Positions 1-12,292 of a DNA stretch of 64,000 bases are shown piece after piece. Below the pieces are notes generated by a model. The model made no database searches and had not been told where the DNA came from. It saw only the letters and a list, made by a program, of their open reading frames with translations. How positions within the stretch are numbered: the stretch's first letter is position 1; every line of letters begins with the position of its first letter. Made by a program: the position numbers and the translations under genes. Source of the DNA: Branchiostoma lanceolatum (taxonomy: Eukaryota > Chordata > Leptocardii > Amphioxiformes > Branchiostomatidae); contig NC_089726.1 in assembly GCF_035083965.1 (NCBI RefSeq), positions 12,095,501 through 12,159,500 on the forward strand. Direction: 5' to 3'.

Positions 1-723
1 GCCATCAAGACCATTATCTAGTTTCGACACCTCCAGGTTGTACATCAAGAACAACTTCATCAGTTGCACATTCCAGAGACAGACATTTATATTGTGTGTC
101 ATTGATGCTACTGACTACTGTGGCACATTATACAGCAGTAAACCCACTACTTCTTCAATAGTATTAATGACATCACAAATGAAAAATGGACTTCTGGATT
201 GAATGTGGAACAAACAGCAAAAGTAGTCTCAATTGTCAAGTTTACTTCAAGCACTGTTGAGTACATCTCCAACAATGATATTGTCACAAAGCTATCAGAG
301 AGATTGTTATTCTTATTATATGCTGCAACAAAAAGGTCTCTGTTGATGATTTAAGGAAGAAAACTTACTGAAATTTCCACAACAGACCCACCACTTCTTA
401 TTGAATATGGCAAGATGATATAAATTATGAGTTACTTTATTAGCAAAGCAGAAAACTTCATTTCATCTGAAGGACAAAGGCACACAATGGCATGCAGGAT
501 TCCTGTAATTTAAGCAAACTTCAAACTAAGGTAATGTTGAGACACACATCAATCGGGCTCTCGTACACCATTGGCTGTTTTGCAAATACTGTTATTTTGA
601 AAAATCCAAAACTAAATATCCTTTGTTCAAGATGTTTGGTTGCGTAAGTGATGTTATACAGTATATTTTATTTAGGATGCAATTACGCTTAATGTGTTTC
701 AATCGTTCCTATTCTGCATGCAG
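1..723. other. Sequence upstream of the first recognised TASOR exon
   Basis: No exon that can be joined to the TASOR-like gene was recognised here. One stretch at about 150-350 on the + strand stays open for some 60 codons with plausible protein composition and then ends in stops and frame changes, so it may be a decayed coding remnant. The rest looks like ordinary AT-rich intron sequence. The TASOR gene must start upstream of the window. Confidence 0.4.
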
Positions 724-3700
724 GAACAAGATGAGCAGAAAGTTGTCATTCCAGGATTAGGAGGTAGGTGGATAAAGTTCTGTTTTCCTATGATATAGTA
801 GACTTAATATCATTTCTGAAATAGCAAATGATGATATTTACAGTGAACCTTGCAGTAGTCCTCAGTTTTCTTATTTTAAAGACTAAGCATCGTGATGCCA
901 TTTTCACTGAAGTGAGGATGAACATAGAGTTTATAACCAGATGCATACTGTATATAATAGGTAAACAGTAGGTCAAATTATCAAGTCCAAACAGCTCTAC
1001 TTATTTGTAGTATAAAGAAAGTTGATATTTGTAAAATTGGTCATGTAAGATTATTGTACTTCAAAATTTGTTGTTTTGTCACAGGTAGTGTCAGTTTTTT
1101 TTTCAAACTTGCCATATTGATGTCAGATTTTGCTTTCAGCTAACGATGACCAACTCAAATGCCTGCAACCAAAAGGTCAAAACAATATGTACTTCAGTAT
1201 TCTTTCCAATCAGACTGTTAAAGCTCTTTAATCTAACCAAATAGTCAGCAGGCACTCTGTCTTAGATTTCTATTAGTATGATGGAGTGAAGCTTTAAGTG
1301 TGATTTCAATCTCAATGCCTTAATCTGCATGGGTATGATTGGCCACAAAACTCTTGTGAATTATTTGGTGCCCTTAAAAAATGGATGAATAACTTATACT
1401 GGAAGGAACTTTTGGATGGTAAGCTGTCTTCTTCTGCATGATTTCCTTCAAAGGGTCTGTTGTACATATTTCTAAGTAAGGTGTTAGTGTGTGCTTTTTT
1501 TAAAGATTTTAGCATTTCTTTTCATAACTAATTGTGGTCCCAGATGTATCTTGACGTGGTTGTGCAGTAGATTATCCCTCATTATGTTTGCATTTTTATT
1601 GCAGGCGATGATCTTCATGTTACAAATGCAGGACATTCTTGGTAAGCTGTCATTTGTGTTTTTTGTCCTCCCAAAATACTATTCCTTATATTAAGTGTCT
1701 TTTAAACAAACTCTGCCAGCTTTATTAGTTAAATCTTTCCTAAAATAGCATCATAGCTGTGATTGTGATATTAGCCTGTAATCATACTATAGTTCAATTT
1801 ACAACAGTTCGGTGAAAACAACCTTTTCATTTTGTTACCTCTTCAGGCTAAGGTCTGCAGGGATTGGGTTCCAGTGTCGTACAGACAAGTTTGAGGAAGA
1901 CCTAACTCTCAGCACCACTCAAGGTGCTCAGCGGTCAGGACTGCTTCGCTCCACAGCCTCTGCAATGCTGGACCCTCGTTTGAGCAAGAAGCTATGCAAG
2001 CAGAAGCAAGGCAGCTCCTCAAGATGCACAAAGACTCAGCAGAGAGAACCTTGTGATCTGCCTCTGCCAAAGTTTGCAGAAGATGTGATGCATTGGCTGA
2101 AGGAAGACCTGAAAACTGGTACCAATAGATTTGGTTTTGAAAGCAGTGTCAGGTCTTCATCACATCGAGGACATGTAAAGACTGAACATGAGATAACAAC
2201 CAATGCAGATTCTGCTCACCGACAGAAGGACATTGCCCCACTGTTAAATGCGGATAGCTCCACTGGCTCACGTAAGGAATCCACGAGGATCTCCCTTAGT
2301 GAAGTGAAGGAGAAGGTGTCATGGTGGTTGGAGAAGTTTAGACCAGGGCAGCAGCCAAGTGAGCAAGGAAATGCTCAGGAAAAAGCAGTAACCTCATCAG
2401 TTGTTCCAACTGTTGACTTGAAAATGGTATCAATGGCACCAACATCAGAAAGTGCTGCTGTTGAAGAGACTGTTGCAAATAAGTCGGAGGTGGATGCTTG
2501 TAAGGAGCATCCATGGGCAAAGCATCCAGCTATCATTGCTCCTCAACAGACAGCTACTCCACTTCTAGACATTAAACCTACAGGTGTTGCAACAGGTGCT
2601 GAAAAACCTATGCCATATTCTAAACCTACTCTTGATGATCAGACATTTACATCTGAAGACGTCCAGATGTCAGAACATCCAATCTCTGAGACAACAGACT
2701 TGGACTTACCACAGCGGGTAAAACTTGAACCTGTCCGTGTGGAGTACAGATCTGGAGTTGTGAAAAGATCCAGTTCATCATCACCGGTTGCAGTGACTGT
2801 CAGCTCCCCTGTCCAGATGGCTCCAACACCCCTATCTCCTACCCACACCCCTGTCCATACCTATACACCAGTGTCTCCTGCAACAACAGTACCACCTCAA
2901 ACTGTGACAACAACTGCACCAGATCAGAATGTATCACTGCCTCAGGTGCCACTGCAGCCACCAGGGCTTGTGATCCCTTCCCTGTCACTTAACAGGTTGA
3001 AACATGAAAGTACAAAAGCCTTGGAACAGCCTTGTTCCATCCAAGCAGCTGCTGCTGCCTCTACATCAACTGTGGTGTCTGCAGAGTCTCCTTTGCCTGC
3101 AGTCCAAAAGCAAGTGGACCAAGATAATGTTGGACCTGTAGCAGAGAAAGTTGCAGTTTCAGAGAATAAAGCTCTGCATGCAGAGAAAGAAGTAGCATCC
3201 ATTTCAATGTCTGCTGAAGCATCCATTTCAATGTCTGCTGAAGCATCCATTTCAATGTCTGCTGAAGAAGCCATTTTAATGTCTGCTGAAAAAGAAAGTA
3301 AGTCCCAAATTACAAAACACACTGTTATTGAACCTGCAGCAGCAACAAGTCCACTTGTTCCATCATCTACTGAGAGAGTTGATATGCAAGACAGTATGGA
3401 TGCAAGGGAGGAGAAAAAAGAAACACCAACGGTTGTTGAGGCGTCACAAAACAAAGTTCCACCAAAGCAGTCTGTTATCATAAAGTCTCCCGCAGAAATC
3501 ATAGCAGCAAACAAGCCAGTTAAACCAGTAGTTGCCCGAAAGCCTACCATTGCTGAACTAGTGGTAACGAGGTTAATGAAAGAGAAGGCAGGGAAAAAGG
3601 CAGGGAAAAAGGTTATGAAGAAAGGAAGTAGAGCAAGCTCTCCTGTGTTTGAAGCACAGGGAAAAGTGTTGAAGAAACCAGGTACTATCACTATAGCTAA

Positions 3701-6700
3701 TTTGAAACAGTCGCCGGTAGCAGGATCAAAGGCAGCTCTTGGCAAGTCTGCAGGTGGAAAGATTAAGTCCCCTGGCAATAAACTAGCCAAAGTCCAAAGC
3801 ATTGCTCCTAAAAATGCAAAGGATGTCATACACGATGCATATGATGACTTTGAGAAGGAGGTATCTAAGACACTTGAGGAGAAAGGGCTTTCTGCCTTGG
3901 CTGTTTCTGTGTCAGAAGACTCACAAGGCACTAAGGACACGACACAAGCTAAGCGTCTTTCACGTCTCACCAGGTTCTCCCAGTTCTACCTCTCATGTAA
4001 GCATGACGTGAAGTACCCAGATAAAGTGAGGGAAACCTTGGTAGATACTGATTATGCAATCAGACGTACCGAACGGCAGATCACCAGGAAAATGGAGATG
4101 GAAAAAATGGAAAAAGAAAGGAACAGACAGCATCTCAGAGACACCTCAAGTGAAAGGACTCATACCGTTGTTAAGAGAGAAGAAGGTAACAAGACAAAAG
4201 TTGACATTGAGCAAAAAACATCAAGCACAATAGTCACAGCATCTGAAGGTGGTCATAGGTGGGAAAACAAAGAAGAGCCATGTACCTATCAAAGGCAGGG
4301 TAACATAGATGCAGTTGTGCACTTTGCCCTGAAAAACTTGCAGCAAAAGACTAGTACCTTGTGCGATGACAGCAATGATCTAAGTCCCTTGCTCAATGCT
4401 ATCGACCTCTCTTTCTCTGAAGGAAAGCACCTAAAGCTTTCGCAGAGAAGTGCTGGTAATGTAGACTCCAAGATGGCAACAAGGATTGATGATATTGTCA
4501 TGGACTCCCTAGTTCCTTTGCCCTTGCCAGAGAGGTATGCAACTAACATTCCTTTACTCAACCATGAAAATGCTCCTGATGAAGTGCACCCAACATCACC
4601 AATAGCACAAGACTATAACCAGGCAGACACCTTGGGAGAAACAAGAGGCCCTTGCTTGCCACAGAGTCAGGCACCAGTACCAGATGCAGCCTCTGTTGCG
4701 TTCAAAGTGGAGATGGCTGGAGAGGTTCCAGAATTGGTGGATGAACCAGAAGCCCCAGCACCTCATACTTTTGTGAGGCCGCTGAAGGCTAAGCTGAAGC
4801 CTATTGTCATCAACATTAAAACTAAAACCTGCCTGGATCCAGCTTTGCCACAGTGGACAAAGGTTTCTGATGCAGAAGTAAAGCCACAAACATCTACTCT
4901 GTTCGAGATGCCCTCCAGAAAGTCCAGTGAAGAGCGCCAGTTTGACTACTTAGCTCATCTTCAAAGGGATTCACATCCTGCTGGAGTTGATCAACCCACA
5001 GTTGCCATGCCAGGGGCATCAGAGTCTATGAAATCCCACAGTACCATGCCTCAAACACAAGGCAACGGTTCTGAACAGAAAGGGTCCTGGTCAGTGCCAG
5101 GATGGGATATGACAGAACAGTGTCCTCCTTGGCACAGCCAATCTCAGTCGCATTACGTCTTCACACCGTCAGTCCCTAAACTGTCCATCCCATCATCGGA
5201 GCCTCCTCCTCCTGGTGTGGATGATGGAGGAGATAGCCCTCTTCTGGATGAAGGGAGATACGATAACAGCTCAACTAACATTGATCGCATCATTGATGAG
5301 GTTGACAGAGACTTTGCTAGGGTGTTTGACAGCAGTGTTGAGAATACAGAAAATGTGCAGATTCATGAAGATGTCAGGAAAGTTGAGTTTCGCGACAGAC
5401 CTGATGTGGAGACCAACACAGCTGGGAAAAGTTCTGGACCTCACTCGAACGTTGAGGCCCTCGTCAATGAACTTATTGCAGCTGGTAGATCTGCAGCTGA
5501 CACTAGAACCCAAGACAAGGATGACTACACACATACTGAGTATCTATATGGAGAGTATGGGACACCGATTGCAATAAAACCTGTCCAGAAAGTGTCCTGT
5601 TCCCTAGCATCAGGTCAGAAACATGATGATGAAGAAGCCAAGAAACAGTGGGTATCATTGCCATACCAAGGAGAGTTCTCTGTACATGTCGATCATGAGG
5701 CTACAGATGAGATTGTTGTGGATCTGTTGAAGGACTTCTTCGAGCAGATATCAGATACTTTGGAGTCTTACAACCTTCCACAGGCAGGCCACAGTTCCCA
5801 GGCTGATGTGGTTGGATCTGGCTTGAGAGATCAAGGATCTCATCTCCCAGCACTGTCCAGCCAGGCTGTGGCCATGGTCAGGGGGAACAAGAGACATGCA
5901 GAAATGGATTTGTCTCAGGACAGACACTTAAAGTGGCAGAGGTTTCACAGTAATCTAGAGTATGACTCTGATGTGGAAGTCTTTGAGAATGAAGAGGATG
6001 CAGAACACTTTAGAAGCCACCTAAGCCAATTGTCCAAACACTGCTCTAAGGAATCCCACTCCAAGTTGGATGCTGTGACAAAGGGCTCCTACCTTGCCAC
6101 TAAAACTAGGTTGGTGGACCTTGCCGGCAGTCCACGCAAGCATGCCAGAGATAAGGGGTCTGCATCAGAGACTGATGAGGGCCACTTGGGTGGCTCTGTC
6201 AGGTTTATGAACCTCAGCACTGAAGCCAAGGAAAGGATCTTGCAAGCTCGAGCAAGAACTGCAAGGATTGTCAATACCCTAATGACCAGGTAAATCATCT
6301 CTGGGATTTTTTCTGCTGGAGATATCTCAAACTTTTTGTTTGATGTGATAGGGCGTTACAAATCGCAAAGATTTCAGTATGAAATGTGAACATCCACTAT
6401 TAAGTCTTTTTCGTAATTTTGAATGCTCAACTCAGTGCTTCAACTTATGAATCACAATTTTTCTTACCTTCAAAATCTCAGATACAGTAATGAGATACAG
6501 GATGTAGCAGAAGAGGACCATGAGACCTTCAAAAAACTCAGCAAGAGACAAAAGAAGAACCTCAAGAAGCTGAAGCAGAGAGGGTCCAAATCAGAAAAGG
6601 TTGTCCTCTAGATTCCTTAATTCTGGACTTAAAAAAACTTTATGGATTACATCTGTGCGTGCATCAATTTTCGATTGTTTCCAAAAAAAGTTTTTGGCCA

Positions 6701-9700
6701 TACTTTAATTCGTAAAAAAAACAGCTGCAAATTGAGAAATACATGCTGTAAAGTGCACAAAGTATTTTGGAAAATGGATACTAATGTCGCAGAATGCCAA
6801 AGTCAGTTCCAAAATCAAAGAAGAACTTTTGAAAGAAGAAGAAAGAACTTATGTTTCGGTATACCATACTCTGTTTATTTTTGTTCATCCTTCCTGACCA
6901 TGCAGATTTCATAATGGCAACTTTTTTCCAAACTTTTCTTTTTATTTGCACGCATCAGTTTTGGGGTCCCCAGAGGATGTCATTCATATTAATCAAATCA
7001 ACATAGCCTAAGACACTTATTTGTTCAACATCTAAAATGCCAGGAAAGTGTTAATACAACTGTTCTACTTCACTGTCTGTATCAATATCTTCCCAGGCTA
7101 ATGTGCCACTAGAAGTGAGCTATGCCAGTCCCATCACCTCAGACTCGGATACAGAGCTCATCCTTGCCCAGTCCTCACCACCACCAGCAGATCCTGCAGC
7201 TTATGGTGAGAAATCTCCAGACCAACAACAGCAGGAAGCGCCGCCTAGCAGCTCAGCGCAGAACTGGTTCTATGTCTACAATCCTCACAGTGATGCTGCT
7301 CTGCAGGAAGTCAAGGTAGAGTGCTTAAATTTGGGGAAATACTTGTGACAGTCAGAAATATGTGTGTTGCCATGATGTTCTTTTAGTGTCACTACAACTA
7401 CCTCAACTTCATCACACCAACCAACAGTCCTTAACACCAACTTTCAAGTATTGGTCCCTAAGTCACATTTTTGATATTCCCATATAGAAAGAACTGTCAC
7501 AGTGATATTTTTCTTTTCATTACAATATACACTATATCTTTGTGTCTGCTTTTATGTATAGGAGACCTGAACCTTTCAGAAGCATTTTATCTTAATATGC
7601 TTAAGAGCTTGCATCAGCTAATCGTGCCCTCAGACAACTACAGCAACAATACTCCCATGCTGAGAGCATTTTCCTCACAGTGAAATCCTCCGTCCTACAG
7701 GACTTCTTACTGAGTGCTGGTGGGACAGAACTTGACCCCTTTAACCTGTCCATGGTGGCCGACATTCCCGGGGTTGATGTGTGGGTCGTCATCAGGAACT
7801 CTGACACACCCGACGTGGCAAACATTCCAAACTTGTACGAGCTGAAGAGGTAAAGACTTGCTGTTGTTACAGACTGATCAGAGGAATGTATTGTCCTCTA
7901 TTCTCTTACGAAAGCTTGCACGACTTAAAATTTTTGTTTTGATTGTTGAAACAATATCTAATTATTAGCAAACAGTACACTATGGTAAGGGTCTATTAGC
8001 GGGGAAGTTTTACTGTAGGGTTCCAGTGGAATTTGATGTATTTTACAGTACATGCTATGTGCTATGATGAGCACAAAATAAAGCTTAAATAAAGATTTGG
8101 ATTATAGAAGGGGTTTTTTTCCTCTAGCAGATGACAAATATTTTATTACACACCCTAGTCTACATTTATTGACTATCCCAGGATGCCAATGGTTAAGTTT
8201 GTTGGTCTTGACTCCATCGATGACTTGCGGAACCAGACCTACTGCCACATCTTCACACGGGGTGCCATTGTTGTGCCAGACGAGAAAGTTCTCATCAAAG
8301 CCAGCTCAGGTGAGAAGAGAGAAATTCTTTCTTACGACTCGAAATATTTTTAAGAAGTCCATAGATCTATCAACAAGATGTTTATTGATCCAACCCTTAG
8401 AAGTTTATTGTTTGTTCTTAAGAAGACCAGTAAACACTTCACACTAATCCATCTACTCCAGGTGAGCTGCAGGCATTGTGCCAGTTTATGGAGGAGCAGA
8501 CCTTTGACAAGGATGAGCCGTGGACGATGAAGCTGCACTACAGCACTCGCCTCAGCCTGGAGAAGATGAAGTAAGTGTTGATTGTTAGGCAGCCTCATCA
8601 CACAGAAAGGAGAAACAGTTTAAAGCAATCTGAAACGGTATACTATGGCACAGGACTGCTGGATTAATGCAGACCTCCTGATTGAAATAGCAAGACTGTC
8701 CAAAAGTTTGGACGCTTCTTCATTGTTGCTAAGATGATACTGGACCATCAGTCAGTCATGTTGGAAAATTTAAACCTGTGTATGTACTGTAATGGATTCT
8801 TTTGCAATGGAGCATTACTGTGTTTTGTAGACTGATTGTTCTGTTCATTAATTTGGACTGATGGACTATTGCAGAACTTCTGAGCAAGACTGTACAAAGT
8901 TTAAAAGATTCTTCATTGTTGTTAACATTTCACTGGACAGGGCCATCAGTCAGTCCAGGGCTGAGCCAGTCATGATGGAAGTTTGAATTACATCCGATTC
9001 ATTTCCCAGTAGTTCACTAATTCACTTAATATGTTAGTCCTTATGGACTGCATCTTTGTGACACTCACTGAAGATGATTTCCCTCCTGTCTAGGAATGAC
9101 GTAACACTGGATTACGCTCAGCGGGAAGACAGCTGGAAGATGTTGTGTTGTCTGGATGAGTACATCAGGAAGGGCCTGGCAGAATATCTCCCACTGCTGC
9201 ATGGTTGCCGGGAGGGGGACAAGACACCTATTGAGATGCTCCCTTGTGTTGCCAAGATCCAGTTAGAGAACCTGGAAACTTGCAGGCACATTGTCATGCT
9301 GACAGGTAATGACTTTTGTTTTCTCCGTAGTATGTATAAGAATATGGAATTGTATGCCTAACCTTCAGCTTGGTGGATCTAGCCATATAACCTGGAATTT
9401 TCTGTAGATTCTAATTGTACAAATTTAGGTATGTTCATAGTTTGAAGTTCTGGTGCTGTCAGCTTTTAGTTATAATCTTATCAATGGACGTGGTTATAGT
9501 CCTGAATATTAAGTAAAAGGGCTTCTCACCAACATTCTTTTGTCAGCTCACCAGGTTGATGTAGAATAGAAAAATCACAGGAGGGTTAAATGTAAAGTTC
9601 AAATTAGCAAGTACCAAGATGGATGAATGGCAGTTAAACTGATGAATATTTTCTCCCATGCAAATCTCATCTGCAGACCTGGATCAGTACTGCAAAGAAG

Positions 9701-12292
9701 CTGGTATGTCTTGGAATCAGACTTTCCTGAAAACCATGTTACTGTATCCCTCAAGCCTTCTCCCTGTTTGCACGACAAGCTTTTAGTGCTCTTTTTCACA
9801 ATGCTGGATGTCTACAGCTGGTGGAGGTTAACATTGTGCAGCCCTGTTTTTCCTTTCTGTCCGTCTGTGCATATGGTAGCGGTAAATAACCAGTATTTGT
9901 AGCTAGTAGAGAGATTTGGTGACAAGGGAATCTTTTTGCCTTTCTGTGGTATTGTACAGTGTTGCATTCTTGACCCTTTGTTTAAGTCAAAAGTAATATT
10001 GTGTGATGCCATGGTATACGTAATTTTGCAAATCATAGTTTTGTACATGTAGATACAGAAAAAATAGCATAAAACTTGTTGCAGGATTGATGTCTTATAT
10101 ACCCATCAAATTACTTGAGGCAAAGTGTTGTGTCATGACGTCAATATACCAATGATTTGAATGTTACTTTAGTTTTCTTTGAAATATCCAGGCCACGTGT
10201 ACTGGGAATTCCCTAATGCTTTGATGTATTAATCAAACAAATATAATTTATATTTGTTTCATTCATAATACATGTATTGCTAATTTCTCATGAATATTCT
10301 CCTGTAAAAAAGAGTTTTGAAATGAAAATTCTACCATCTATCAAGGTTCTACAATTTCAAAGTAATGACACTTTGATCATCCTTTTGACAATGTACTTTT
10401 CATTTCAAGTAAGTCAGTACATTTCATTTTAATGCACAACATAAAGGTGTTGATACACTAATATCTGCAAACATATGGCAAAGACCTACTCTTCCAGACA
10501 CCTTTGCTTTCAGCTCTGTTCCTGGCAATATTCTACCTCGTATTGTTTAAGCACATTTTTTTATCCCTTACCACAGACCTTGATCAGAGCAGCGAGCAGG
10601 CTGGGATATTCTGGAAGGCAGGGATTGGGGTAACCAGTCTAAATGAGTTCCTGAGTGTCTTCACAAGCTGGAAAGGGGAACAGAAGGAGAAGGGAAAGGA
10701 ATCTGAAGGTAGGACATATTGTTTAATTTACATGGAACAAAGAATGGACATTGTGTTCTCTGTATGAAGCATGCTGAAACATGCTTGTATAAAATGCTCA
10801 CGAAAGATTTTAAGCAGATGAGATTTAGTGCTACATGTATCTGTCACACTTGAACCAAATACAACAATTGATACATCCAGTCAGCAAATTTATATTGATG
10901 ATATTCTTTAGAGACATTCTGGTCTGATACCCTCCCTTAAAAACCTGTTTGTTGTTGATATCCCCAGTCAAGCCAAACTTCATGGATACTCTACAATCAG
11001 ACAAGGCTGAGCACACAGAGGCTTCTGGGAGGACAGGAAACCTGATTGAGATCTCAACTGGACCAGTTTCAAATGAGAAAGGACAGGAAGATAAGACAAA
11101 GGATGTAGGGGAAGTCCAAGGGAAGCCTATTCCGTCAATAGGGTCTGCCACCAATCACAGGCCCCTTGTTCCATACATTACCGAAGACTTCTCGGAAGGT
11201 CATGCTGAGCAGCCAGTGACGACGTCCCAGACAGATTTCGGGGAGACAGCAGAACACCAACAGTACTTGGAGGCTGTGTCGTCCCAGCTACAAGCTTCAC
11301 CACATGTTTCACCTGGTGCTAAATTAGTGCCTGTGGCAGGACAGCCATCTTGTTCCCAGAGCTCTGCACAGGGGCAGGCCACTACCACCCCAGGCGAGGT
11401 AGCCCACCCACAGGTCCACCTGTCCCCTCTCCCTCGAGAAGCTCCCCACACCCAGCCTCCCCAGCCTCATCCTTCCCCCCAGCAACCCCTCCACCCTCCT
11501 CCTTACCCAGTCCAAGCTACCCAGCCGCCACAGAGTCCCCACACTCCACATCCAGCCTATCCAGCAGCATCTACCCCCACTCAGAGCTTCACACCCCAGC
11601 CTCCTTACTCCCAGGCGACATCTTTCCCTCAACAGTCCCCAGTTCCTCAGACAACCCCGTCTCCTTCCTACCTGCCACAGTCCCCGTACCCTCCTCAGTC
11701 AGTGCCATACTCGCCTGCCTACCATTATCCCCAGCAGCCGCCCTCCCCTATGGTGTCTGTCAGTGCAGAAAGCTCCCCGCAGGCACAGCCATCTCCCCAC
11801 ACACAGTCCTTCTCACCTTACCCTCCTTACTATTCCCCTCAGCCACAAGTCCCCAGCCCTCAGGGGTCAGCCACCCCCGTTCAGCCTGGATATCTGCCTC
11901 ACTTCCAGTTCCCCGAGAGTTATCCAGAAATGCACGGGCCACCACAAATGCATGGCCACCCGGGACACCCCGGGCCAGAGTACTACATGGGTCCCCCTCC
12001 CCCGGGAATGGGACCGCTTCACCATCCCGGCATGGCACCCCACCCAAGAGGACCATTTGTGCACTCTCCCCAACCGTACAGTGGACCTCCCCTAACTCCG
12101 GGCGGAGGGGCTGAAAGTGACCATTCTCTCAGTCCTGGCATAGAAAAGGAAGCAAAACCAGTTGAGAAAAAGTCCCTCTCCGGCTCCACCTCCCCCAGGG
12201 CTCGGATCCAGAGGTCCAAGGCCGCTGCAGGCAAGAGGCCAGTCCGCCCTCCACCCACCAAAGTCCAGCCGCCTACCCCTACACCCACCTAA
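724..12292 (+). CDS. TASOR: TASOR-like HUSH-complex subunit (3' part of gene, multi-exon)
   Basis: In vertebrates TASOR is the scaffold of the HUSH complex, which silences retroelements and new DNA through H3K9 methylation. Exons read by splice signal and phase: 724-763, 1140-1175, 1605-1641, 1847-6289, 6482-6599, 7097-7315, 7608-7849, 8182-8309, 8462-8570, 9094-9305, 10577-10708 and 10968-12292, ending in TAA. They total 7041 nt (2346 codons plus stop) with every phase matching. Identification rests on the C-terminal block in exons 7608-10708, which has the TASOR-family pattern (MVKFVGLDSIDDL, then GAIVVPDEKVL, then KAGIGVTSLNEFL), recognised from memory. The 4.4-kb exon encodes low-complexity, Ser/Thr/Lys-rich, probably disordered sequence. 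The last exon adds a long Pro/Gln/Ser-rich tail (about 11350-12290). The N-terminal pseudo-PARP region known in the family would lie upstream of the window. The acceptor at 7608 and the donor after 6599 (GTTGTC) are weak matches. The protein is longer than human TASOR. Confidence 0.72.
3195..3290 (+). repeat. In-frame 24-bp tandem repeat in the TASOR-like large exon
   Basis: Three near-identical 24-bp units starting GCATCCATTTCAATGTCTGC are followed by one diverged unit. They encode repeated ASISMSAE octapeptides and a last EAILMSAE. The frame is kept across all copies. Such a repeat is likely to vary in copy number between alleles. Confidence 0.9.
9677..9703 (+). other. Candidate 27-nt microexon in the TASOR-like gene
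   Basis: The sequence is preceded by CTGCAG and followed by a GTATGT donor. It has the same 1-1 phase as the neighbouring junctions and is a multiple of three, so it can be included or skipped without changing frame. It encodes DLDQYCKEA, which resembles DLDQSSEQA at the start of the next exon (10577). It could be an alternative cassette or chance similarity. It is not counted in the main exon chain. Confidence 0.4.

Noticed and set aside
2942-3970. Long - strand open frame of 342 codons inside the TASOR-like exon
   Set aside because: It mirrors the + strand coding exon, is Ser/Ala/Phe-rich without domains, and has no supporting start or splice context.
11324-12288. Several overlapping frames on both strands in the proline-rich tail region
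   Set aside because: GC-rich repetitive coding sequence stays open in many frames. Only the frame continuing from exon 10968 fits splice phase.
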